Positions 15,175 through 23,890 of a stretch of DNA of 35,290 nt are shown one piece after another. Source of the stretch: Phascolarctobacterium faecium DSM 14760 (GTDB taxonomy: Bacteria; Bacillota; Negativicutes; Acidaminococcales; Acidaminococcaceae); contig NZ_QLTS01000006.1 of assembly GCF_003269275.1 (NCBI RefSeq), positions 1 to 35,290 of the forward strand, in the 5' to 3' direction. How positions within the stretch are numbered: the first letter of the stretch is position 1; every line of letters begins with the position of its first letter. The position numbers and the translations under genes are program-made. A model generated the notes under the pieces. The model made no database searches, had not been told where the DNA came from, and was given only the letters and a program-made list of their open reading frames with translations.

Positions 15175-15729
15175 TTAAAATTGTACTTGCGGAACAGTTT
15201 TTGCGCTTTCGTCTGCTTTAAAGTAATCACGGGCGTCAAAACCGAACATACCGGCATAAAGAACAGTCGGGAAGGATTTGATCTTGGCGTTGAAGCCCTG
15301 AACTGCGCCGTTGTAATCCATACGGGCTACGGCAATGCGGTTTTCCGTACCGGCCAGCTCGTCCTGCAGCTGCAGGAAGTTGGTGTTGGCTTTCAGGTCA
15401 GGATAGTTTTCTGCGATCATCAGCAGGCGGGAAAGAGCGCTGCTCAATTCGCCGTTGGCCTGGCTGGTTTCGGCAACCGTCTTGGCGCCGCCTAATTTAG
15501 CGCGGGCATCGGATACAGCTTTAAAAACGTCGCTTTCGTGGGCAGCATAGCCTTTAACGGTATTGACCAGATTGGGAATCAGGTCGTTACGGCGCTGGAG
15601 CTGGTTTTCGACCTGCGACCATTTGCCGTTGACGTTTTCATTCATGGAAACAAGGCTGTTGTAGCCGCTCATAATAATGCCGGCGAAAATAACAACGACA
15701 GCGATAATAATCATTAAAGTTTTGTTCAT
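15175..15729 (-). CDS. lemA: LemA family protein
   Basis: A 184-residue membrane-anchored protein. One N-terminal transmembrane helix (about 4-24, IIIAVVVIFAGIIMSGY) is followed by the helical LemA domain with its typical segments: VNGKWSQVENQLQRRNDLIPNL, ENYPDLKANTNFLQLQDELA and YNGAVQGFNAKIKSFPT. Normal length. It is the first gene of a lemA-TPM operon with a near-consensus promoter (15776-15804) and a good ribosome binding site (GGAGGT). Function is not established beyond its link to TPM-domain proteins. Confidence 0.93.
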   Translation of the reverse strand: MNKTLMIIIAVVVIFAGIIMSGYNSLVSMNENVNGKWSQVENQLQRRNDLIPNLVNTVKGYAAHESDVFKAVSDARAKLGGAKTVAETSQANGELSSALSRLLMIAENYPDLKANTNFLQLQDELAGTENRIAVARMDYNGAVQGFNAKIKSFPTVLYAGMFGFDARDYFKADESAKTVPQVQF

Positions 15730-15775
15730 TTTTTATTCTACCTCCAAAGATTTTTTTACTTAATGCTTATCTTCC

Positions 15776-15804
15776 ATTGTAACTAAAGCGGGGGCTGCTG
15801 TCAA
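15776..15804 (-). promoter_or_regulatory. Promoter of the lemA-TPM operon
   Basis: On the minus strand, TTGACA (15799-15804), exactly 17 bases, then TACAAT (15776-15781). Confidence 0.75.
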
Positions 15805-15891
15805 ATGGAGCAGCGCCTGAAAATGTAAAATATCTGTGTTATTATGTATTTGTTTTATAATATTGCTGTGAGCTTAATTGAAGCAGAGCGT

Positions 15892-15918
15892 TTGCCAGCA
15901 GATTCCTTGTGGTATAAT
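15892..15918 (+). promoter_or_regulatory. Promoter of the CoA-transferase gene
   Basis: TTGCCA (15892-15897), a short 15-base spacer, and a perfect TATAAT (15913-15918). Its position inside the 5' extension of the longest open frame argues for the downstream GTG start at 15953. Confidence 0.5.
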
Positions 15919-15952
15919 GTTGTTAGAAGATTATAAAGAAGGCGGTGTCGAC

Positions 15953-17113
15953 GTGGGTGCACTTGACGGTATCAGGGTTCTGGATTTGTCGCGGCTTTTG
16001 CCGGGACCGTATTGCAGTATGCTTTTGGCGGACTTCGGAGCGGAAGTAATAAAAATCGAAGAACCGGGGCGCGGCGATTATTCGCGCAGCTTCCCGCCAT
16101 TTCAAAACGGGTTCGGGTACTGGCATTTGCAGCTGAACCGCAATAAAAAAAGCGTTGTATTGGATTTAAAAAGCGACGCCGGCAGAGCGGCCTTTTTAAA
16201 ATTGGCGCAGACGGCGGACGTAGTCTTGGAAAGCTATCGACCCGGCGTTTTAAAGCGTTTAGGTATTGATTATGAGACCGTGAGCAGGCTGAATCCGAAA
16301 ATAGTTTATTGCGCGATCACAGGCTATGGCAAGCGGGGACCATTGGTCGACCAGGCTGACCACGATATCGGCTATGTGAGCCTGGCGGGCATCACGTCGA
16401 TGAGCGGCGAACCAGGAGGCAGGCCGGCGATACCTGGTATTCTGATGGCGGATATGAATGCGGCGCTGATGGCGGGCATGAGTATCCTGATGGCTGTGCG
16501 CCATGCTGAGCAGACCGGGATCGGACAGGAAATAGACATCTCGCTGTATAATACGGCGCTGACCCTGATGCCGGGCGCTGCCAGTTTATATTTCGGCAGC
16601 GGTTTCGTTGCCGAACGTGGCAATAACTGGCTGACCGGTGCATATGCCAACTATAATATTTACGAAACGCGGGACGGCCGTTATGTTTCGGTAGGGTGCC
16701 TGGAGAAAAAATTCTGGAGCAACCTTTGCCTGGCCTTAGACCGCGCCGACCTTATCGATGCTCTGGACGATGAATCGCAGCATGAGCGCGTTAAGTACGA
16801 GCTGACCGAGATTTTCAGGACTAAAACCATGCAGGAGTGGACGGCTTGTTTGGAGGGGAAGGACACCTGCGTAACGCCGGTACTGAATTTTGACGAAGCT
16901 TTGGCTGCGGAGCAGACCCGTGCTAATGCAATGGTGCTGACGGTCGAAGATGAAGAGATCGGCACTTATAAGCAGCTGGGCTTTGCCATGAAAATGTCGG
17001 CAACGCCGGGAACGCTGCAAAAACGTGCTCCCAGACTGGGTGAGGATACGGAAGCAGTTCTGCGCGGCTGCGGTTTGAGCGAGGCTGAGCTGGACCTGCT
17101 GACAAAAGAATAA
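15953..17113 (+). CDS. CaiB/BaiF family CoA-transferase
   Basis: A 386-residue class III CoA-transferase moving CoA between organic acids. Visible family features are the N-terminal LDGIRVLDLSRLLPGPYCSMLLADFGAEVIK, the KKSVVLDLKS segment, AITGYGKRGP, the catalytic aspartate in ILMADMNAALMAG, and the C-terminal RAPRLGEDTEAVL. The GTG start at 15953 is preferred: an AGAAGG-type site lies ten bases upstream, and a promoter with TATAAT at 15913 would sit inside the longer frame beginning at 15878. It is a single gene with no acyl-CoA dehydrogenase or hydratase nearby, so the acid substrate (carnitine-, formate-, succinate- or bile-acid-type) cannot be inferred. Confidence 0.9.
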   Translation: MGALDGIRVLDLSRLLPGPYCSMLLADFGAEVIKIEEPGRGDYSRSFPPFQNGFGYWHLQLNRNKKSVVLDLKSDAGRAAFLKLAQTADVVLESYRPGVLKRLGIDYETVSRLNPKIVYCAITGYGKRGPLVDQADHDIGYVSLAGITSMSGEPGGRPAIPGILMADMNAALMAGMSILMAVRHAEQTGIGQEIDISLYNTALTLMPGAASLYFGSGFVAERGNNWLTGAYANYNIYETRDGRYVSVGCLEKKFWSNLCLALDRADLIDALDDESQHERVKYELTEIFRTKTMQEWTACLEGKDTCVTPVLNFDEALAAEQTRANAMVLTVEDEEIGTYKQLGFAMKMSATPGTLQKRAPRLGEDTEAVLRGCGLSEAELDLLTKE

Positions 17114-17119
17114 AGGCAG

Positions 17120-17157
17120 AAAAAGGACCCGCATCAGAAAGGTGCGGGTCCTTTTTT
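17120..17157. terminator. Bidirectional Rho-independent terminator
   Basis: AAAGGACCCGCA / TGCGGGTCCTTT stem with A and T runs, between the convergent CoA-transferase and PepSY genes. Confidence 0.85.
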
Positions 17158-17168
17158 GGGGGGATGGC

Positions 17169-17672
17169 TCAGCGAACTTGGTATTTAAGTTCTTTTTCCA
17201 TCAGAGCGCCGTTTTCAGGATTGAATTTCATTTCGCCGCGTAATTCGGGGGTATAGAATTTCAACTCATATTCATAAAGGCCGTCGTCGCTGTCAAGTTT
17301 TACTTTAGTGAAGGTTGCGTTGGGGAATTCTTTGCGAACGAGGTCCTGGACATCAGCGGCAGATAGTACGACTCTGGGGCTGCCGAGAACTGTTTGGGCA
17401 TCCATTTTGAATTCTTTTACAGCGCCGCCGTTTTTGAGCACTTCAACTTCATATTCGGTGTTGGTAGCGTTGTCGTAGAATTTTACTTCGTAATAAGCTG
17501 CGTATTTGTGGCTTTCGTCTTTGGTTACCAGATGAGTGCTGCCGGCAGGTACCCATTGTGCAGCGATGCTGCGTGCCTGATCGGCGTTGATGAACTCAGC
17601 GGCAAAAGCGGTTGCTGTGATTGCTAATGTACAGATTGCGGCGGCGATGATCGCCAGGATTTTTCTAGTCAT
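17169..17672 (-). CDS. Secreted double-PepSY domain protein
   Basis: A 167-residue exported protein. It has a signal peptide (about 1-24) with an Ala-rich cut site (TAFAAE), then two PepSY-like repeats: residues about 25-92 (INADQARSIAAQWVPAG, YYEVKFYD, YEVEVLKNGGAVKEF) and about 93-167 (VLSAADVQDLVRKEFPNATF, YEYELKFYTPELRGEMKFNPENG). PepSY domains are thought to inhibit or bind proteases or peptides outside the cytoplasm. No lipobox is present, so it should be periplasmic or secreted. It has a strong ribosome binding site (AAGGAGG) and a promoter with an activator-like tandem repeat (17724-17760). Confidence 0.85.
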   Translation of the reverse strand: MTRKILAIIAAAICTLAITATAFAAEFINADQARSIAAQWVPAGSTHLVTKDESHKYAAYYEVKFYDNATNTEYEVEVLKNGGAVKEFKMDAQTVLGSPRVVLSAADVQDLVRKEFPNATFTKVKLDSDDGLYEYELKFYTPELRGEMKFNPENGALMEKELKYQVR

Positions 17673-17723
17673 GTTTTTTACCTCCTTGCGCCGTTTTCTT
17701 TATTCGGCGTTTTCTTTGTCTTT

Positions 17724-17760
17724 ATTATAACGCGGAAAGATTAAAAGAAGATTAAAAGAA
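17724..17760 (-). promoter_or_regulatory. PepSY gene promoter with 11-bp tandem operator-like repeats
   Basis: On the minus strand, two perfect copies of TTCTTTTAATC (17739-17749 and 17750-17760) stand nine bases upstream of TATAAT (17724-17729), covering the -35 area in which no consensus hexamer is present. Head-to-tail sites with about one helical turn spacing are typical of OmpR/PhoB-family response regulators. Two such regulators are encoded downstream (19131 and 26708), but the match to either is inference. Confidence 0.55.
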
Positions 17761-17864
17761 AATTTAATAAAAATTTATTTTAAAAACTTATTCGTTAATT
17801 TGCTTTTTTATTGTAAAATTCTAGTAGAAGGCTTATTGAAAAATAGGAAAGACAAGGTCTTTTT

Positions 17865-19067
17865 ATGAAAGAAAATAAAAACTGGAAAAAACAGATCGCC
17901 TTATTCCTGATCAGCCAGAATCTGTCGATGTTCGGTTCGTCAGTAGTGGGCTTTTCGATCGTCTGGTATATTACCGTAACGACTGAGTCCGGATTCTGGA
18001 TAACGCTGTCGACGTTGGTAACGCTGATTCCTCAGGTGCTGGTTTCATTGTGGGCGGGAGTATTTGCGGACAGATATAATAAAAAAACGATCATCATGCT
18101 GGCGGACGGTTTTACTGCTTTGGCGACACTGCTGGCTTTTGTGGCTTTTCATTATGGTTTTGCAAATTTAAGCTTTTTGATCTTTATCGCCTGTCTGCGT
18201 TCTGTCGGCGGCGGGTTTCAGGCTCCGGCAGTCAACGCGCTCTATCCGGAGATTGTGCCACGGGAGCATCTGCTCCGGATCAACGGTATCAACCAGATGG
18301 CGAATAATGTGCTGCTGTTGCTTTCTCCGGCAGCCGGCGGCGCTATTTTGGGTATGTTTGGGATGCAGTGGACTTTTTTAGTAGATCTGCTGACGGCAGT
18401 TATTGCCATTGCCATCATGTTCAGGCTGAAAATAGTAACAAGAGCAGCGGACAGATCTGATAGTTCGGTACTGAAGGAACTGAGGGAAGGTGTACGTTAC
18501 ACCTGGTCACAGCCGCTGTTAAGAGTAATGCTGGTCTGCTATGCGGTAACTTTTGTTCTGATCACTCCGGCGGCGTTTTTGTCACCGCTGATGGTAGTAA
18601 GGAGCTTCGGCAGTGAAGTTTGGAAACTGACGGCCAATGAAATGCTGTGGTCGCTGGGCGCTCTTTTGGGCGGCGCGTTTGTCGCCTGGAAAGGCGAGTT
18701 CAAAAACAAGATTACGATGATAGCGGTCTCGTTGGCAGTGTTTGGCTGCACCTTTGCGCTGATGGGACTGTCGCGGGTCTTTTGGGTGTATCTGATCTTT
18801 GATTGCATCTGCGGGATGTTTGTACCGGTACTGATAGCGTCTGAGACAGTTTTGATCCAGACTAATACGGAAAAGGGTTATATGGGGCGTGTTTTTGCAT
18901 TGCTGCAGTTTGTTTCGCAGGGGATGATGCCGATTGCTATTCTTGGCTTCGGACCGCTGAGCGATCTTGTCAGGATAGAGTCGATCATGATCGGCTGCGG
19001 CCTGCTGCTGATATGTTGGAGCCTGTATTTTAAAAAGGCGGCTGGCCGGGCGCTGTGCAGTATTTGA
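17865..19067 (+). CDS. MFS transporter, MefA-like exporter type
   Basis: A 400-residue inner-membrane transporter with about twelve hydrophobic segments. The MFS loop motif between helices 2 and 3 is visible as GVFADRYNKKTIIMLAD, and the N-terminus (LFLISQNLSMFGSSVVGFSIVWYIT) is typical of the MefA/EntS-like drug and siderophore export group. FQAPAVNALYPEIVP and INQMANN follow in the fourth and fifth helices. The substrate is unknown. It lies between the PepSY gene and an OmpR/HK pair and reads in the same direction as the pair, so it could be controlled by them. The ribosome binding site (AAGG) is weak. There is no clear terminator after it. Confidence 0.88.
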   Translation: MKENKNWKKQIALFLISQNLSMFGSSVVGFSIVWYITVTTESGFWITLSTLVTLIPQVLVSLWAGVFADRYNKKTIIMLADGFTALATLLAFVAFHYGFANLSFLIFIACLRSVGGGFQAPAVNALYPEIVPREHLLRINGINQMANNVLLLLSPAAGGAILGMFGMQWTFLVDLLTAVIAIAIMFRLKIVTRAADRSDSSVLKELREGVRYTWSQPLLRVMLVCYAVTFVLITPAAFLSPLMVVRSFGSEVWKLTANEMLWSLGALLGGAFVAWKGEFKNKITMIAVSLAVFGCTFALMGLSRVFWVYLIFDCICGMFVPVLIASETVLIQTNTEKGYMGRVFALLQFVSQGMMPIAILGFGPLSDLVRIESIMIGCGLLLICWSLYFKKAAGRALCSI

Positions 19068-19096
19068 CTGTTGGCAGGGAAACAGCCTTAGGCTTG

Positions 19097-19105
19097 TGCT
19101 ATAAT
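19097..19105 (+). promoter_or_regulatory. Extended -10 promoter of the first OmpR/HK pair
   Basis: TGCTATAAT (TGn plus TATAAT at 19100-19105), 26 bases before the response regulator ATG. There is no -35 at the usual distance. Confidence 0.45.
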
Positions 19106-19130
19106 AAAAATAATTGAGGAGGTTGCGGCT

Positions 19131-19805
19131 ATGAGACTTTTATTTGTGGAAGATGAGCCTGACCTGCGTGAGGTGCTGAAAAAGCAGCTGCAGGGAAGCG
19201 GTTATAGCGTCGATGCCTGCGGCGATGGTCTGGAAGCTCTTGATTATTTACAGCTTACAGCCTATGATGCCGTCATTTTAGATATTATGCTGCCCGGAGT
19301 CGATGGGTTGTCGGTACTGAAAAAAATGCGTAATGCCGGCGATAAAACTCCGGTGCTGCTGCTGACGGCGCGGGGCAGTGTTGAAGACCGCGTCGCTGGT
19401 CTTGATCTGGGGGCTGATGATTATTTAGTCAAACCATTTGCTTTTGACGAGTTGGTGGCGCGTTTACGGGTGCTGCTGCGCCGCAGCAATGGACAGGTGT
19501 CGAACGTGCTGCAGTGCGGTGGTCTGGAAATGGATCTGAACAGCCGCCGCGTCAGCAGAGACGGGCGCGAATTGCAGCTTTCCGCTAAAGAATTTGCTGT
19601 TCTGGAGTATTTACTGCGCAATCAGGGCGTAGTCTTAGCACGCGAAACAATCGAAAACCATGTTTGGGACTATGATTTTGAGGGCGGTTCCAATGTAGTC
19701 GACGTATATATCCGCTATCTGCGGAAAAAAGTAGATGACGGGTTTGAGAAAAAACTTATCCAGACAGTGCGCGGCGCCGGCTATGTGCTGAAGGAGACTT
19801 TATGA
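19131..19805 (+). CDS. OmpR-family response regulator
   Basis: A 224-residue regulator. The receiver domain (1-120) has acidic residues in FVEDEPD, phospho-acceptor Asp51 in VILDIMLPG, a Thr in LLLTARG and Lys101 in YLVKPFAF. The C-terminal winged-helix domain (about 128-224) has LSAKEFAVLEYLLRNQG and NVVDVYIRYLRKKV, then TVRGAGYVL. It is translationally coupled to its kinase by a 4-base overlap. The best-known relatives are CopR/CusR- and QseB/PmrA-type regulators, but no ligand can be read. Nearby candidate targets are the MFS and PepSY genes. Confidence 0.95.
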   Translation: MRLLFVEDEPDLREVLKKQLQGSGYSVDACGDGLEALDYLQLTAYDAVILDIMLPGVDGLSVLKKMRNAGDKTPVLLLTARGSVEDRVAGLDLGADDYLVKPFAFDELVARLRVLLRRSNGQVSNVLQCGGLEMDLNSRRVSRDGRELQLSAKEFAVLEYLLRNQGVVLARETIENHVWDYDFEGGSNVVDVYIRYLRKKVDDGFEKKLIQTVRGAGYVLKETL

Positions 19806-21163
19806 AAAAGCTGTCTGTTAAAATGAAAATAACCTTGTGGTATACAGGGTTGATCGTGATAATTTTGAGTGCTATTTTTACGGCTGTTTTGCTGGCAACA
19901 GACAAGGTGTTGCTGTTGGGTGTACAGAACAAGCTGGAAGAAGAGGTCTATGATTTTGCCGAAGAACTGAAGGTCGAAAGCAATGGCCGTCTGCGTCTGG
20001 AGAAACTGGATTTTTTAAAGGACGGGGTCAGGCTTGCTGTATATCACGAGAATGGTCAGATGATCACGGGCCTTGTGGCCAGCGGTCTGCCGGAAACACC
20101 CTTTGCAGACGAGCTGCTGCAGAAGGCCGGAAGTGACCAGCAAAACTGGTTTGTATATGACTTTTATTTTAAACCGCGTCATGCTGATAATTTTTACTGG
20201 GTACGTGGAACGGTACCGCTCAGTTCTGCATATGCGGAACGGGATAAGATTTTGCGGCAGTGCGCATTGTTTTTTCCGCTGCTGGTCCTACTGGCTGCCT
20301 TGGGCGGCTACTGGATCACTAAAAAGGCTTTTCGTCCGGTAACACGGATCACGGAAGCAGCCGCGCAGATCAGCAGCGGCAGTGATCTGTCCAAAAGGAT
20401 CGAACTGGAAGGCGCTGATGATGAGATCGATACGCTGGCGAAAACCTTTGACGGGATGTTTGCCAGACTTGAGGATGCTTTTGAAGCCGAGCGACAGTTT
20501 ACCGACGATGCTTCCCACGAATTGCGAACACCGACCTCGGTGATCATCGCGCAGGCTGAATGTGGTTTACAGTCGCCTGATCTGGAAAGCAAGCAGCAGG
20601 CACTGCAGGGAGTGCTGCAGCAGGCCGGGAAAATGTCGAAGCTGGTCAATCAGCTGTTGCAGCTGTCTCGGGCGGACAGGCATAAAGAAAGCCTGCATTT
20701 GGAAGAATTTGATTTAAGCGAACTGACCGAGATGGTGGCAGAGGAAGCCCAGGGGCTGGCAGAATCCAAAGCGGTCACGCTGACGGCAGAGATCGAACCG
20801 GGAATCTTAGTTAAAGCTGATCAGACTCTGATGATGCGTATCTGGCTTAACCTGCTGACTAATGCGGTAAAGTATGGCAGGCAGCAGGGGCAGATCTGGC
20901 TTACTTTAAAGAGTGACGGTAAAAATGCGGTCGGTACTGTTCGCGATGATGGCATTGGGATCAGCGCAGCCGAGCTGCCAAAAATCTGGAAACGTTTTTA
21001 CAGAGTCAATACCGCCCGCAGCAGTGGTGACGACAGCGGTACCGGTTTAGGGCTGGCGATGGTGAAATGGATGGTCGAAAGTCATGGAGGAACAGTAAGC
21101 GCTGTCAGTACCTTAGGGGCAGGCAGTACTTTCAGCTTTACGATCCCGCTGCGGCCTTCGTAA
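19802..21163 (+). CDS. Two-component sensor histidine kinase
   Basis: A 453-residue inner-membrane kinase. There are two transmembrane helices (about 14-34 and 154-173) around a 115-residue extracytoplasmic sensor region with no recognisable domain, a HAMP segment (about 174-228), a HisKA domain with His239 in DDASHELRTPTSVI, and an ATPase domain with NLLTNAVKYG (N box), DDGIGIS, and GTGLGLAMVKWMVESHGG. It is the partner of the response regulator immediately upstream (ATG within that gene's last codons). A hairpin at 21179-21210 closes the unit. Confidence 0.95.
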   Translation: MKKLSVKMKITLWYTGLIVIILSAIFTAVLLATDKVLLLGVQNKLEEEVYDFAEELKVESNGRLRLEKLDFLKDGVRLAVYHENGQMITGLVASGLPETPFADELLQKAGSDQQNWFVYDFYFKPRHADNFYWVRGTVPLSSAYAERDKILRQCALFFPLLVLLAALGGYWITKKAFRPVTRITEAAAQISSGSDLSKRIELEGADDEIDTLAKTFDGMFARLEDAFEAERQFTDDASHELRTPTSVIIAQAECGLQSPDLESKQQALQGVLQQAGKMSKLVNQLLQLSRADRHKESLHLEEFDLSELTEMVAEEAQGLAESKAVTLTAEIEPGILVKADQTLMMRIWLNLLTNAVKYGRQQGQIWLTLKSDGKNAVGTVRDDGIGISAAELPKIWKRFYRVNTARSSGDDSGTGLGLAMVKWMVESHGGTVSAVSTLGAGSTFSFTIPLRPS

Positions 21164-21178
21164 AATAAATAGGCAAAC

Positions 21179-21210
21179 AAAAAAGCTCACTTCGCAAGAA
21201 GTGAGCTTTA
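21179..21210. terminator. Bidirectional Rho-independent terminator
   Basis: AAAGCTCACTTC / GAAGTGAGCTTT stem flanked by A and T runs. It ends the sensor kinase transcript on the plus strand and the tRNA-Arg transcript on the minus strand. Confidence 0.8.
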
Positions 21211-21215
21211 ATTTC

Positions 21216-21292
21216 TGGTGGCCCCGGCAGGATTCGAACCTGCGACCTTTTGATTCGTAGTCAAACGCTCTATCCAACTGAGCTACGGAGTC
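21216..21292 (-). tRNA. tRNA-Arg (anticodon ACG), copy 1
   Basis: A 77-nt cloverleaf on the minus strand with CCA encoded. Acceptor 5' GACTCCG, D arm GCTC…GAGC, anticodon arm TTTGA-CTACGAA-TCAAA giving anticodon ACG, T arm GCAGG-TTCGAAT-CCTGC, 3' acceptor CGGGGCC, discriminator A. In the acceptor stem, base 2 (A) faces base 71 (C), a mismatch, and base 4 (T) faces G69. The gene is identical in every base to the copy at 24093-24169. It has a consensus promoter (21327-21355). Confidence 0.95.
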
Positions 21293-21326
21293 ATTGAGAT
21301 TGCCTAAATCTTTAGGCAACGATGAT

Positions 21327-21355
21327 ATTATATCTGATTGCAGTGCTGTTGTCAA
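21327..21355 (-). promoter_or_regulatory. tRNA-Arg copy 1 promoter
   Basis: On the minus strand, TTGACA (21350-21355), exactly 17 bases, TATAAT (21327-21332): a fully consensus sigma-70 promoter. A small hairpin (TGCC…GGCA, 21301-21318) lies in the tRNA 5' leader. Confidence 0.85.
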
Positions 21356-21370
21356 CAACTTTTGTTAAAT

Positions 21371-23890
21371 TTACTGACACCATTTTTGCAGGATGCTATG
21401 AAACTGCTCTAAATCGATCGGTTTACTGAGATGTTCATTCATTCCTGCCTGCAAGGTGGCGGCAATATCTTCAGGAAAAGCGTTGGCCGTCATCGCGACG
21501 ATAGGCACAGTTTGGGCATCTTTAACAGGCAGGGCGCGGATCGCTTTAGCCGCTTCCAGGCCATTCATAACGGGCATTTGGATATCCATCAATATCAGGA
21601 CATAGGTCCCGGGAGGTGCGGCTTTAAATTTATCCAGCCCTTCCAGACCGTTTTTGGCGGTGGTGATATTCAGTCCGGCATATTTTAATAGTTCTACAGC
21701 TATTTCCAGATTAAGTTCATTGTCTTCAACAAGGAGGACTTGTTTGCCACGGCAGCTTATTTCCTGCAGACTGTCGATGCCGGCGGCAGGCGCTGAAGCC
21801 TTGCTGCTGCGTATTTGCTGGTGCGGGCGCAGGTAAACCGTAGCCTTAAAGGCCGAGCCTTTGCCTAAGGTGCTTTGGACATCGATTGTGCCGTTCATCA
21901 TACGGGCGATGTTGAGGGCGATGGTCATTCCCAGCCCTGTACCTTCTATTTCGCTGGTTCGCGAATCGGACGCACGGGCGAACGGTTCAAAAATTTTGGC
22001 GGCGAATTCAGAGTCCATACCGATGCCGTTATCTGTAATAATAAATTCGTAGCCAATAGTATCGTGGAGCCGGGAGTGTGTTTCGCGTACCTCTAAAGAA
22101 ATACTGCCATATGGAGGCGTATATTTGATGGCATTGGCTAAGATATTGAGCAGCAGCTGTTTCAAGCGCAGCTTATCGCCCAGAACATTATCGCGCAGTT
22201 CCGGTGCCTTAGTCAGAGTGAAATGATGTTTTTTAACTAAAAGCTGCGGATTGATCAAATCAAGCAATTCCTGCAGCATTGCACTGATAGAAAAATCTTC
22301 CTCCAGAAGATTGAGCTTGCCGCTTTCGATTTTAGCCATATCAAGCACTTCGTTGATCAGGTTCAAAAGATGATTGCTGGCAGTAGTTATTTTGGCAAGA
22401 CAATCCTGGATACGGTCTTTGTCGTCCAGATATTTACCGGCAATGGCAGTCATCCCCATAATGGCGTTCATCGGGGTACGGATATCATGGCTCATACGCG
22501 AAAGAAATTCATTTTTAGCCATATTGGCAGCTTTAGCGGCGTCAAAGGCCTCCTGCAAAGCCTGCTGTTCCCGCAGTTCCTTCAATTTATCCTCGTGGAT
22601 ATCGCGCAGGGTAAGAATGATCTGATGATAACCGTCACTTTGAGCCAGCAAGGTCGAATTAAAGGCGGTCCAGCGATATTCGGAACCAAAAAGGCGGCTG
22701 CGGCATTCCAGGGCAAAATCGATATGACGGTCCTTTTTTTGCCTGCGCAGACCGGACAGAGAGAAATGTTCTAGAATCTTGGCGCTGTCATCAGGATGAA
22801 AATGGCTGCGCACCAGCGGTTCGATATCATACAGGCCGTTGGTACTGTAGCTTGTAAAAACAGCGCACTCTGTTTCCGGCAGGCGCAGAGGGATACCGGA
22901 ACCGTCTTCAAGATTAACAAGATAGATGAAATAGTAATTAGAGTTGATGCTTGAAAGCAGGTCATAATACTGCTGTTTGGTGCGGCGTTCGTGATTCAGC
23001 TCGCTTTGGCGGGCTTCTTCATCTTTTGTTATATCCAGATAAATACTGTTGATGATCGTATTGCCCTCAGGAGTTTTTGTTTTACGGCCGCTGTCCATGA
23101 CCCATTTCAGGCTGCCGTCTTTACAAGGCACGCGGTATTTTGTCGAGTAAGTAGGATTTCCGTCCTTAAAACATTCGTTGCAGTCAGCCAAAGCCCTGGG
23201 CAGATCCGGCGGATAGACCATTCCCATAGCGTTGTTGCCGGTAAATTTTTTGAATTCTTCCATAGTATAACCAAACATACCAGGCAGCTCTTCGCTGATA
23301 TAGGCATAAGAATAGGTATCGTCGTCATTGCTGGATTTGACGCCGCCGTTGACAGAATGCAGTACGACTTCCATTTGCTGCTGCTTTTGCTGCAGTTGTT
23401 CTTTGGCTTTGTTAAGCTCTGCTTCCATATATTTATAAGTCTGCGAGCCTACCTGAAAAGGAAAGTTTTCTGTACCCTGCAATTCCTGATAGGGATGGGA
23501 AAGATTGATGTAGACATAGCTGAAATCACTGCCCAGATCGCGTATGACGATCGTTGCCCGCTGATGTGTCTGAACGAGCAACTGCTGATCCTCGTCGGAG
23601 GTAAGATAATGACGCCCTTGGGCAAGATAGAGGCCTTGTGCCAGCGGGAGGATAGTCCATTCTTCATTCAATAATTCACAGGCGGGAATCTGCCCTTCCA
23701 GTGAAAGAATAAAATCTTTGGCTGCCTGTGGTGTATCATAATAATTGTGCTCAGCGGCACCGATACCGATTAGCTGCGGGTCGAGATGAGCGAGGATAAA
23801 GGGAATGTCCTGCTGACAAAGCAGCTTAAAGATATATTGGTGTGCAAAATTTTTTATTGCTGTAAGTTTTTCCTGAGGTATATTCAACAT
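21371..23890 (-). CDS. Soluble hybrid sensor histidine kinase (NTF2-like, PAS, HisKA, ATPase, REC)
   Basis: An 839-residue kinase with no transmembrane helix. Residues about 5-135 resemble an NTF2/SnoaL-like sensor module (FILAHLDPQLIGIG, QRATIVIRDL) seen at the front of many anaerobe PAS kinases. A coiled coil follows (155-178), then PAS (about 180-290, with GYTMEEF and KDGSLKWVMDSGRKT), a second PAS-like region (about 308-435), HisKA with His468 in SRMSHDIRTPMNAI, ATPase (NILANAIKYT, DNGIGM, GTGLGM) and a C-terminal receiver (716-835) with Asp769 in LMDIQMPVMNG and Lys823. There is no HPt domain or dedicated response regulator beside it, so its phosphorelay partner is elsewhere. It lies alone between two identical tRNA-Arg genes. 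Confidence 0.92.
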   Translation of the reverse strand: MLNIPQEKLTAIKNFAHQYIFKLLCQQDIPFILAHLDPQLIGIGAAEHNYYDTPQAAKDFILSLEGQIPACELLNEEWTILPLAQGLYLAQGRHYLTSDEDQQLLVQTHQRATIVIRDLGSDFSYVYINLSHPYQELQGTENFPFQVGSQTYKYMEAELNKAKEQLQQKQQQMEVVLHSVNGGVKSSNDDDTYSYAYISEELPGMFGYTMEEFKKFTGNNAMGMVYPPDLPRALADCNECFKDGNPTYSTKYRVPCKDGSLKWVMDSGRKTKTPEGNTIINSIYLDITKDEEARQSELNHERRTKQQYYDLLSSINSNYYFIYLVNLEDGSGIPLRLPETECAVFTSYSTNGLYDIEPLVRSHFHPDDSAKILEHFSLSGLRRQKKDRHIDFALECRSRLFGSEYRWTAFNSTLLAQSDGYHQIILTLRDIHEDKLKELREQQALQEAFDAAKAANMAKNEFLSRMSHDIRTPMNAIMGMTAIAGKYLDDKDRIQDCLAKITTASNHLLNLINEVLDMAKIESGKLNLLEEDFSISAMLQELLDLINPQLLVKKHHFTLTKAPELRDNVLGDKLRLKQLLLNILANAIKYTPPYGSISLEVRETHSRLHDTIGYEFIITDNGIGMDSEFAAKIFEPFARASDSRTSEIEGTGLGMTIALNIARMMNGTIDVQSTLGKGSAFKATVYLRPHQQIRSSKASAPAAGIDSLQEISCRGKQVLLVEDNELNLEIAVELLKYAGLNITTAKNGLEGLDKFKAAPPGTYVLILMDIQMPVMNGLEAAKAIRALPVKDAQTVPIVAMTANAFPEDIAATLQAGMNEHLSKPIDLEQFHSILQKWCQ

